A stretch of 64,000 nt of DNA, taken from positions 27,020,913 to 27,084,912 of the forward strand of contig NC_090261.1 of NCBI RefSeq assembly GCF_037325665.1, written 5' to 3'. Positions 44,517 to 54,337 of the stretch are shown in pieces. Under the pieces are notes generated by a model. The model was not told the origin of the DNA. It searched no databases and saw nothing but the letters and a program-made list of their open reading frames with translations. Source of the stretch: Littorina saxatilis (taxonomy: Eukaryota; Mollusca; Gastropoda; Littorinimorpha; Littorinidae). Position 1 is the first letter of the stretch. Every line of letters starts with the position of its first letter. The translations under genes and the position numbers were made by a program.

Positions 44517-45085
44517 TTGAGTCACTTGAGAAAAAGTGACTCTATGTAATCGGTCAGTGTTAGTCTGTCCGGCCGGCCGGCCGGCCGGCCGGCCGGCTGG
44601 CCGGCCGTAGACACCACCTTAACGTTGGACTTTTCTCGGAAACTATCAAAGCGATCGGGCTCATATTTTGTTTAGTCGTGACCTCCAATGACCTCTACAC
44701 TTTAACGATGGTTTTGTTGACCTTTGACCTTTTTCAAGGTCACAGGTCAGCGTCAAAGGAAAAATTAGACATTTTATATCTTTGACAAAGTTCATCGGAT
44801 GTGATTGAAACTTTGTAGGATTATTCTTTACATCAAAGTATTTACATCTGTAGCCTTTTACGAACGTTATCAGAAAAACAAGGGAGATAACTAGCCTTTT
44901 CTGTTCGGCAACACACAACTTAACGTTGGGCTTTTCTCGGAAACTATAAAAGTGACCGGGCTCAAATTTTATGTGAACGTGACTCATTGTGTTGTGAATA
45001 GCAATTTCTTCCTGTCCATCTGATGCCTCATATAATATTCAGAACTGCGAAAGTGACTCGATCGAGCGTTTGCTCTTCTTGTTAA
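44517..45085. mobile_element. Repeat with AGTCAC ends, (CCGG)n and paired DR1 sites
   Basis: Begins GAGTCACTTGAGAAAAAGTGACTC, a hairpin, and ends near GAAAGTGACTCGATCGAGCG. It contains (CCGG)n at 44568-44610, a duplicated phrase CTTAACGTTGGxCTTTTCTCGG (about 44620 and 44920), and nuclear-receptor half-sites at 44718-44749. No ORF. I read it as a non-autonomous element or old insertion; class unknown. Confidence 0.6.
44718..44749. promoter_or_regulatory. Inverted pair of perfect DR1 nuclear-receptor motifs
   Basis: TGACCT-T-TGACCT at 44718-44730 and AGGTCA-C-AGGTCA at 44737-44749, separated by 6 bp. DR1 (AGGTCA-N-AGGTCA) is the known consensus for HNF4, RXR and COUP-TF type receptors. Binding here is untested. 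Confidence 0.5.
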
Positions 45086-45885
45086 TTTTAGCGTTCAACG
45101 GTTGTGTCAAGTCTGTCCTACCATTTAAGATTGCATTTGACAGTTTCTCATGCAAGAAACAAATTTGCTTTGGCATTACAGTCTAGTTTGACCAGTTGCA
45201 AGAAGCATGTGACAGTATTTTTTGTTACGAGACATCTGGCTGTATTTTTATTACGATGTACTGTATTCTTCTTATCAATTAGTCAATACCAGTCCCCCAA
45301 ACACCTAGCATGATCACTGTGTACTATTTACATGATCAAGGAAGGGCTTGAGATTATTTCTTGTGGGAACATTTGAGTGCAAGAAAGCCGGCAGTGCAGC
45401 ATTGAGTTTTAAATTGGTGTTGACTAAGATTTGTTTAAACTTATCTAATCTCTGGCAGAGTGGCCTCAATGCATGAGAGCGCATTGATGTATGTTTGTGT
45501 GTGTGTGTGTGTGTGTGTAAAGAATAAGAGATACACATCCCTTCTTTCCCTTGTTTACGGTCACATACATCACCACAGATCTGCCTAGGCTTTTTACACA
45601 GAAATAAGAGCATCCTCTGCTAGGACACATACCAAACATCAACAGTCCGTCTGTTTCGTGTGGAGAATTGGGCCTTTTTGATGAATACATTTTTCTCATT
45701 AACGTAGGTGTCAGATACTAAATCAACTCAGACAAAATTGCCATCAACTCAGCAAAAAATGCCACTAAATATGCTCAGAAAACAGTCAGGCTGTTAAACT
45801 TTAGTATTATTCTGTATAAAGGTAAGGATGACTTGGATGTTCTTATTCTCTGTAAAAGCTTGGACATATCATTGGTGGCTTTTAA

Positions 45886-46101
45886 CCCTTAAACTGGTGC
45901 AATTCTGTAACACGTTACATAGCCACTGGTGAATTAACAGAGAGAGAAATAAAGAAAAACGGTCATATAGGTTTTCACATCCATGGGAGGTAATCGGAAC
46001 CGATCAAACAGACTGAGCCAGTAGCGCGACATATGTCGTGACAACCAGGTGACAGTATACGTAAAGTAGCGCATTATATGTCGCGACAACCAGCCCAAGG
46101 G
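45886..46101. mobile_element. piggyBac-like MITE, copy 1
   Basis: CCCTTAAACTGGTGC... to ...CAGCCCAAGGG, flanked by TTAA on both sides (45882-45885 and 46102-46105). TTAA target and CCCTT ends are the piggyBac pattern. 216 bp, non-coding. Confidence 0.82.
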
Positions 46102-46499
46102 TTAAGATGTTGTATGAGAAGTAAGGTATGGGGGAGTAAATAGTGCAGGTGTACATGTAACATTATGTGTCCTAATACAGTTGTTTTATTGTGTGTTGAA
46201 CGTGTAACACAAACTGGATTTGTCTGGATTATTGCACTTTTTCTGAGTGTCAGGAGCATGTCTGTATATTTGTTGTTTTTGATGTAGAGCAATGTCATTC
46301 TTCACCCCACCATAATGTCCACACTGCCTTTCTATGGTATTTCTACTGCTTGTCGATTGTGTGCATATCGTTGTAAAAATAACAAGAAGTTGGGTTGTCA
46401 TGTGTGTGTTGAACAGTAATTGCATTAGTTGTTGAGCATAGAACAGTTTGCATAATTTCATGTTTCAGTATTTGTGAAGTGTAACATGTAATGTTGAAG

Positions 46500-46860
46500 G
46501 CACATGCACACTCCTTCCCATGAAAACAGTCCAGCACACTAACTCAGATGTGGCAAGGATTTTACATGGAATAAGACCATCCCTCCACTTGGTCACATAC
46601 CCAAAATGAACAGCATATACATATGCTCTCTGTTTATGTGGGAATTTTTGTGTGAATCAAATTCGTATATAGGTCACTGGTGACTTTTTAAGGACATTAA
46701 TTTGTCAAATACTTCCAACTTACCACAGCAAAATGTTGATTTTTGGTATGTGTCCAACTGGAAGGATGGTGTTATCTTCTGTAAATTTCTGGAAAGATCT
46801 GAGATTTAGTCAGCCAAACTGTTTTTACGATAACGAGTGTGGCTTTAAACTTACACTTGT
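46500..46860. repeat. Fold-back repeat (family FB), intact pair
   Basis: Left arm CACACTCCTTCCCATGAAAACAG ... TTTTACATGGAATAAGACCATC ... ACATACCCAAAATGAACAG; right arm about 46735-46858 in inverse order (TTTTTGGTATGTGTCC ... AGATCTGAGA ... AACTGTTTTTACGATAACGAGTGTG). Spacer about 110 bp. Confidence 0.72.
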
Positions 46861-47031
46861 ATAGAAATACGGATGTTCCTGATAACGCACTGGGGCGACA
46901 CTTTTGGAGTATCATTTTTATTTTAGGTTGGCGTTTTTCTGTTGGTGCAATTCATGATGTGGCATTGTAAATGTGTAACTTTGGGTTTTGTGCATGTGCG
47001 GGAGGTTATGATTACCTCAGCATTTTACTTA

Positions 47032-47413
47032 CCCCCCGCGGGTTAGAGGGAGTCCCATATTGGTTGGGACGAGAAAGAATTTGCCCGATGCTCCCCAGCA
47101 TGTCGTAAGAGGCGACTAACGGATTCTGTTTCTCCTTTTACCCTTGTTCAGTGTTTCTTGTATAGAATATAGTCCATTTTTGTAAAGATTTTAGTCAAGC
47201 AGTATGTAAGAAATGTTAAGTCCTTTGTACTGGAAACTTGCATTCTCCCAGTAAGGTAATATATTGTACTACGTTGCAAGCCCCTGGAGCAAATTTTTGA
47301 TTAGTGCTTTTGTGAACAAGAAACAATTTACAAGTGGCTCTATCCCATCTTCCCCCGTCGCGATATAACCTTCGTGGTTGAAAACGACGTTAAACACCAA
47401 ATAAATAAATAAA
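47032..47413 (+). mobile_element. SINE-like retroposon (family Z), copy 3
   Basis: Head CCCCCCGCGGGTTAGAGGGAG, tail CACCAAATAAATAAATAAA, and a perfect 16-bp TSD CTCAGCATTTTACTTA (47016-47031 and 47414-47429). Confidence 0.95.
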
Positions 47414-47786
47414 CTCAGCATTTTACTTAAATTTATGTGTGAGTGTGTGGGTACAACATAGTTACTGAGGTTAACATTGTTCTAGTGATGTATTGTTTGC
47501 ATCCAATTCTACTTGCTGGCAATCTAAGGTGCATGAACTTTTTGTGTGTTAGGAGTGAAGAGGGATATGTATTCCTAAGGTTATAATCAGGCTTGTGAAA
47601 GATACCTTGAATCTTCCAGTAAAAACCATGTATGTCTTGATAGATCTATACATGGTTGTTTTTACATTGGAGAAGAGCTTATTGCCACTTTGATGTATAC
47701 CAAAAATCTACAAGCTGGCTGCTTTCTGTGCAATGGACCTTTTTTTCTTTTCATTTTTTTGTTTTTGTTTTTTGCTGAAGTGTTTT

Positions 47787-48716
47787 GTCGTCTGTCATAT
47801 GAGCGTTGATGCGTTGAGCTGTCGTTATGCGCCATATATGGCCCAGCTCATCCGGCTTCAGCGTGTTTTTATATCGGAGTGGTCCTTCTCCTAGACTGGT
47901 GGCTTTACAGGGCTGTCTCCCGCAGTGGGGCACTGCGGTTATGAAATTAAAAGCCCCTCCTGTTTTTGGAACCGCAGGAGCTTTCTAGTTTGCTGTTAGG
48001 TAGATTTTTGGTTCCTCTTTCCTGTCATGCTCTCTTTTTCTTCATGAATTCTTTTCTTTTTTCTGCCTTCTTGCTCATTCACCTGTATTTTTTCCAAAAA
48101 TCTCTTCTCTTGCCGCTTGTCTCGCGATTCATGTATAGTTTAATCTGTTAGTGTTCTGATGTAAGTCCAGCAGTAGATAGGTTAAGCCTATTTTAACATA
48201 CTGGAAACTGGTAATCTTCCAGTAGGTATTAATTTAGTTTTACTAAAGCCTGCTGGGGCACAAGTAATGGGTTAGTGCATTTGTAAACAGGAATCGCTTG
48301 ACAAGTGGCCCCCTTCATCCCCCCCTTCCTCGTCCTGATATGGCTCTGCGTAGTCGGCTGGACGTTAAGCAACAAATAAACAAACAGGGCTGTCGAGTCC
48401 AGTCTACCCGGCTATTTGGCCATAGCTGGCTGGTTTGTTTATCTGAGGTGACCTTCCCCAGGGCTAGAACTTAAGATGCGGCTCTTGGTCGCATGATGCT
48501 CCCGTCATTGGAGACCTGGGGTATTTCTTGAGTGTAACAGTGCCACCTGTTACCCCGCCCCATCCTGTTGGAAGCACCGCCAGTTGGTCCGCGACTGCTT
48601 ATTCGTCCTGGCAAGCCTGGCTTATTTCGCAGCTAACCTCCATATCTGAAGGCCATCTCACTATCCGCCACCTGTGAGCGCGCCTGGTTGGGGATGGTCG
48701 CCCCTACTGTCCCAGG
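47787..48716 (-). mobile_element. SINE-like retroposon (same family as 2510-2966), interrupted
   Basis: The reverse complement aligns end to end with 2510-2966. Perfect 13-bp TSD GCTGAAGTGTTTT at 47774-47786 and 48717-48729. It carries the hairpin-headed retroposon 47917-48383 at the site where 2510-2966 reads CGACAGCCCTGTAAAG. Confidence 0.93.
47917..48383 (+). mobile_element. Hairpin-headed SINE-like retroposon, copy 2 (nested)
   Basis: Matches 7171-7652 and 53856-54328. TSD ACAGGGCTGT at 47907-47916 and 48384-48393. Head CCGCAGTGGGGCACTGCGG hairpin; tail AACAAATAAACAAAC. Confidence 0.95.
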
Positions 48717-48869
48717 GCTGAAGTGTTTTAATATTTTGCACCTTTGTAAATCTGTGAAATAAATTCCGCACAACAATCCTACTCTGCACAGAAAGCAACC
48801 CAGCTGCAGATACTTGGTATGTGTTCAAATTAAAGGGTGCTCTTAAGGTGTCTAATAATCACCAGAAAA

Positions 48870-49282
48870 GATCAATCAATCAATCAATGAGTCTTATATC
48901 GCGCATATTCCGTGTGTACAGTTCTAGGCGCTCTGCAGTGATGCCGTGTGAGATGAAATTTTATACGGCCAGTAGATTGCAGCCATTTCGGCGCATATTT
49001 ACCTTTCACGGCCTATTATTTCAAGTCACACGGGTATAGGTAGACAATTATTAACTGTGCCTAAGCAATTTTGCCAGGAAAGACCCTTTTGTCAATCGTG
49101 GGATCTTTAACGTGCACACCCAATGTAGTGCACACGGGGGGAGGTTCGGACACCGAAGAGAGTCTGCACACAAAGTTGACTCTGTGAAATAAATTTCCGC
49201 CGAACCTGGGATCGAACTCACGCTGACAGCGGCCAACTGAATACAAATCCAGCGCGCTACCAACTGAGCTATATCCCCGCCC
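48870..49282 (-). mobile_element. tRNA-headed SINE with (ATTG)n tail
   Basis: On the minus strand: GGGATATAGCTCAGTTGGTAG (canonical A box), B-box-like GTTCGATCCC, body with GTGTGCACGTTAAAGATCCC, and 3' module GCGCCTAGAACTGTACACACGG plus ATATAAG, ending in (ATTG)n. AGATCA on both sides may be the TSD. Confidence 0.88.
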
Positions 49283-50754
49283 CAGATCATTGGTAGCCGA
49301 CATAATGGTTTAAAGAGGAAGGAAGGTATCTTTAAATTAATTTGGTGGGCATTGTCTTGACTCAAAACCATACGCCTGTTCCTCTTTCGTATCATTGGAA
49401 CTGATTTCATCATTGCATTTATGTCGTAGCACCGGCTTAAGGGGAAGGCAAGCATTGGTTTATCTCTGTTGGATTACTCGCTGTTATTAACTGCTTGCTC
49501 CGTACTTTTAGATTTCTAAACTTGTAGGTAAATTTAATCATCTTTCTCACCATTTGACATCATAATCATTTCAGGACATGATAAACTTTAGGTGAATGTA
49601 ATAGTAATTCTTGTCATTTCACACGTGTAAGTTCAACTCATCTCTGAACTTGGCAAAAGCACCTGTATAAAAACCCCTTCCACCACTGCACTGGAATTGC
49701 ACACATACCTTTTTTCTACTTAAGTTACCAACTAACCTAACCTTTAACCCTGTTAATAAAATTTGGCAGGGTTGAGGATGCAGAGGGTTTTTTCTATATA
49801 TATATCAGTCAGTCTGCCGATATACCTTTATCATCTCAATGTTGTGTATGTACAGGTACCTGAACAAAAAAAAAATGTTATAGATTCACATTATAAAATA
49901 TGAAATTATATAAGAAACGTGATTTTAAGCCAGAGAAGAATGAAACTTGATTGATGTTTCATTAATATGTAATGACGTGAAAGCTTCATGTGTTACATCT
50001 AGCGTGATTTTCCCATGGTCAAGGTCACTAATGAAATTTGGGTATTCATTTTATGCATTGTCTCTGTGGAGAATGAAATAAAAGAAAAGATACATTAAAA
50101 AAATACAACTGAAAAAAAAGGTTCAAACCTCCGGCCAGATCTCATTTACATGGTGCCCTTAGGTGAACTACAACTTCAACTTGAATTGTTGACATTTCTG
50201 TTAGCATCCTGCGCTTTGTAAAATCCATTTCACTGTTGTTGTTTAGTTGTGTGTGTTTCTGTTTTTTCTAGTTTTTTTGTGTGTGTGCGCTTATGTTGCT
50301 GTCACTTGCCAGTGTTGAATATTACGTAAAATAGGTAAAGTACCTTCTGATGCCAAGAATCATATAACATGTTTGTTTAGGGGGTACGAATACATGTTCA
50401 GAACTCGCGCTTGGTAAGTATGAATCTGTGTAGCTTGGCGACCATATTTTTGTAATAGCACGCTGTAATTATGCAGATTCTCCTGGGATTGAAAATCTTG
50501 ACAAAAACACATTTATTTTCCTGTTTGTACAGCTAATTTTTAAAATTAGAATGTCATGTAGTGTCAGCTTCAGTTCAAATCTGTGTAGTCGTTTCCTGTT
50601 TTGATTTTTGGAACAAGTAATGAAACCCTTTCCCTTTCTAGTGAAGAGGTACGATACCTGTTTTGAAGATGTGGAGCGCCAGGCCTTACCCACTCCACTT
50701 GTTCTGACGGTCTGTGTTGTATTACTGTCAAACCTGTCTACGACATCCAACTAA

Positions 50755-51032
50755 GGCTGATGGGGTCTATGTCGACCAAAAGAGTGGGATTCCCTGTAGG
50801 TGGAGGGAATACAGGGAATACCATATCGCTGAAAGTCACGTGATGCTTGGCGACATCGGTAGAATTTGATGGTTTTCAATCTTTTTTTATATTTCTTAGA
50901 AATTCGAGTATGGTTTGCAAGTTTTATTGAAAAACTCCACCCTGTGGGATTCCCTGTATACAGGGAATCCCCCTCCAGGAACTCCACCTACAGGGAATCC
51001 CACTCTTTTGGTCGACATAGACCCCATCAGCC
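50755..51032. mobile_element. 278-bp fold-back MITE with about 50-bp perfect arms
   Basis: Left arm GGCTGATGGGGTCTATGTCG to CCCTGTAGGTGGAG is repeated exactly in inverse at about 50983-51032. CAACTAA lies on both sides (50748-50754 and 51033-51039). The centre holds further GGGATTCCCTGTA/TACAGGGAATCCC palindromes. Identical arms suggest recent activity. The interval 49290-50750 before it has no gene seen. Confidence 0.9.
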
Positions 51033-51157
51033 CAACTAAGGGACCGACCAAAACTGGTCTTTATAGACAAGTGGTCGCTATGGAAAGGTGTTTTTTTTTA
51101 AATGGAAACTGGGGATCCTTTGGGGATGTTAGGTGTCATGGTGGGTATAAGTAGTCA

Positions 51158-51462
51158 TTAGGCCTAAAAAAAAAATAGGTGTGGTTACGGTAACCCGACC
51201 TACCCTATTTTTAGGGGCCGACCCTATAACTTTTTATTACATTTGTCAAAAACAAAAACAAAAAACAAACAAAAAACGAGTGCAGAAAACGCAATGAAAG
51301 CGAAATCGCCCGAGTTGCACGCTTATTTTCCTGTCAAGTAGGTTTAATTTGTACACATTAGAAAAAAAAGTAAAAAAAAAAAAAAGTGATTGCCTACCTT
51401 CCTACCCTATTTATTTTGGCTATGTTACCGTAACCACACCTATTTTTTTGGGGGGGCCTTAT
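51158..51462. mobile_element. MITE (TTAGGCC family), uninterrupted copy
   Basis: TTAGGCCT(A)9TAGGTGTGG on the left and CCACACCTATTTTTTTGG...GGCCTTA on the right. It serves as the empty-site reference for the SINE at 41519-41913 (TTTGTACACATTAGAAAA). Confidence 0.92.
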
Positions 51463-51839
51463 TGAGATGTGGTCACCAGGGCAGGTTCGACTATATCTCA
51501 ACAGTGGGTGGTTTTTTTAGTTTGTATATGTTGTACTTTGTATTATCTTTTCAAACGGAAGCATTTAGCTATAGCTAGTGTTTGATATAAGTTAGTAAAT
51601 GTATAGAGGGGGTTTTAACGAACAGAAACAATGATATGCTATGAAATGCTCACAATTGTGTATGTTTTGTAAAATGTCCTGAATAGTGGTGGTATTTCAA
51701 GAATCCATGGTTTGTATTAAAACAGTGTACTGTGTTTCGCTTGTGTGTATGAATGAGACATAATCGGGAGCACTGAAACCACAACTTCCATGTGCTAGTG
51801 TGAGTATGTAAGTTCAAATTAGTGGAACCCTCCTATTAA

Positions 51840-52041
51840 CTCTTAGGCTGGTTGTCGTGCTACTTTACCTATACTGTCACCTGGTTGTCACGACATGTCG
51901 CGCAACTGGCTCAGTCTGTTTGGTTGGTTCCGATTACCTCCCATGGATGCGAAAACCTATATGATCGTTTTTCTTTATTTTTCTCTCTGTTAATTCACCA
52001 GTGGCTATGTAACGTGTTACAGAATTGCACCAGTTTAAGGG
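51840..52041. mobile_element. piggyBac-like MITE, copy 2 (inverted)
   Basis: Reverse complement of 45886-46101. Left TTAA (51836-51839) is kept; the right flank is TTCA, a decayed target site. Ends AAACTGG and GGCTGGTTGTCG are conserved. Confidence 0.8.
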
Positions 52042-52711
52042 TTCAGACCATTCTTTCTCAGACGTTCTGCTCATAGCCTCTGTAAGACTATCCCCTTACA
52101 GACCTGATTTTCTTAGATTTTGACGGTTGTAAAAGGGAGGGGGGGGGGGGGGGGGGGGGGTTCCACTGCATACATTTACATCATCTGCAAAGTTTCACTT
52201 AAAGTTGAATTCCATCTCCTTGAAATGATAGTGTAAAGCACCACAGATCTTTCTAAGCTTTTACATGTGATACGAGGATCCTTCAACCTGGACACATGTC
52301 AACCATCAACAGCCTGGCTGCTTTGTGAACAGAGTGCCCCGGGATCATTCGCTGAAATAGTTGTGCAGGTTGACACAGGTTACAGTATTAAAACTAATTC
52401 AGCAACAAAATTCTCACTCTACGGAGAGCAGCTAACCAGGCTGTCAGTGGAACCCCCTTTGAAGAACTATCAAAAAACAAAAAGCTAAGAAAATTGGGTC
52501 TTACAGATGTTATGAACAGAACATCTGAGAAACCAAGTCTTAAATTTGGGGGTTCTTACAAGATTTTTTTTACAGTATGTGTTTAAATCGACAGATGCTC
52601 TTATCGCTTGTAAAAGCTGGATGGTGAAATGGCGATGTACATCATGATCATCATGGGAAGGAAGAGGTCTCTTTAAAAACAAACCAAAGCTGGGATATGC
52701 ATATTATAGGC

Positions 52712-52755
52712 TTTATTCCTTTTTATCAGATGATATACTGATTAAAGATAATAAA
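52712..52755. promoter_or_regulatory. Converging poly(A) signals (candidate)
   Basis: Minus-strand AATAAA (TTTATT at 52712-52717) and plus-strand AATAAA (52750-52755) within 44 bp, where the plus strand changes from T/G-rich to A/C-rich. Could mark 3' ends of CNIH4 and WDR26 transcripts. Hexamers alone are weak evidence. Confidence 0.3.
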
Positions 52756-53855
52756 ATTCAAAGGCAAAATGAAAAAGCATACATTACAAAATTTTCAACC
52801 ACAGTCAATCAATTTCTTCCAGCATCAGTTGATAATAATAGCATCCATGGCTATGCTAACAAACTTCATGACAACGATCATAAGAACAAGGGGCATTATA
52901 AAAAAAATCTATGCCTAGTCTCTCTCTACATCTCATTTACACGCTCTAAACATTGAACTTTTTATTTTCAATTTCATCTTAAGACCAACATGATTTTTGA
53001 CCACGCTGGAACAGTTATGCATCCATGTTCAAAATGATGGAACGAAACACTCGCACACACAAAAACACAGTGAGGAGATGTAAAATCACAACTGCATACC
53101 TACTGAGGAAGATCTTTTATTCACAGGCAAAAATGGCAGGTCAATGTGTGTGCATCCATGAGTGTGAATGTGTTTGTGTATGTTTGCAGTGTGTGTATGT
53201 TTGCAGTGCGTGTGTGTCCATACCTGTCAGTATGTATGCACATTACTAAAAGAAAGTCATGTTGAATAATATGTTGACAATCAAAACTTATAACCTGTGA
53301 CTGTCCTTGCAAACCTTTTACTTACCTATTAATATACTGATGTATTTAGCATATACATTTGTTTTGATATTGTTTTCAAATATGTTGCTTCCCCTTTCAC
53401 TTCACTAATCCCTTAGACAGCAACAACTGATCGAACCAGAGCAAAAGGAAACATCTTCAGGCCCATACTGTTTTCCCAAAACTAGCCCTGACATGGACAG
53501 TAGAGAACTACCTCTGAAGAAAGGACACCCTTGAGACCAACCAAACGTGTTCCCACTTTGCAGGTGTCCTTTAATAGCAGGTAAACTTGAGTCAAGTTTA
53601 TAGTCTAAGGGACAACATGTGACCTTTAGAAAGAGGTGTACTCTGATCAGAGGGGCTTCACATGGCATTGCAGGCACCACTGTAGTTTTAATAATTCATC
53701 ACAGCCTTGCAGTTCCTACGTGCGCACTCCTTGCCATGATTAATTACCTTTCAATTTCTGTACTTTCCCTGACAGTGTGAACTCGCACAAAACACATCAC
53801 AGCCTCTTCAAGGCAAATAATAGGCACACCAAAACTCCATCCCTGCTGAGTGGGC

Positions 53856-54328
53856 TGTTTGTTTATTTGTTGCTTAACGTCCAGCCGACTACGCAGAGCC
53901 ATATCAGGACGAGGAAGGAGGGGATGAAGGGGGCCACTTACTTGTCAAGCGATTCCTGTTTACAAATGCACTAACCCATTACTTGTGTCCCAGCAGGCTT
54001 TAGTAAAACTAAATTAATACCTACTGGAAGATTACCAGTTTCCAGTATGTAAAAATAGGCTTAACCTATCTACTGCTGGACTTACATCAGAACACTAACA
54101 GATTAAACTATACATGAATCGCGAGACAAGCGGCAAGAGAAGAGATTTTTGGAAAAAATACAGGTGAATGAGCAAGGAGGCAGAAAAAAGAAAAGAATTC
54201 ATGAAGAAAAAGAGAGCATGACAGGAAAGAGGAACCAAAAATCTACCTAACAGCAAACTAGAAAGCTCCTGCGGTTCCAAAAACAGGAGGGGCCTTTAAT
54301 TTCATAACCGCAGTGCCCCACTGCGGGA
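53856..54328 (-). mobile_element. Hairpin-headed SINE-like retroposon, copy 3
   Basis: Matches 7171-7652. TSD TGAGTGGGC at 53847-53855 and 54329-54337. The interval 52760-53845 before it shows no gene. Confidence 0.93.
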
Positions 54329-54337
54329 TGAGTGGGC

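Larger units (their letters stand above)
47640..48850. repeat. Fold-back (FB) repeat holding a two-level nested insertion
   Basis: Left arm about 47645-47740 (ATACCAAAAATCTACAAGCTGG, GGCTGCTTTCTGTGCA); right arm about 48780-48845 (CTCTGCACAGAAAGCAACCCAG, CTTGGTATGTGTTC). Between them are the retroposon at 47787-48716 and, inside that, the one at 47917-48383. Confidence 0.7.
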
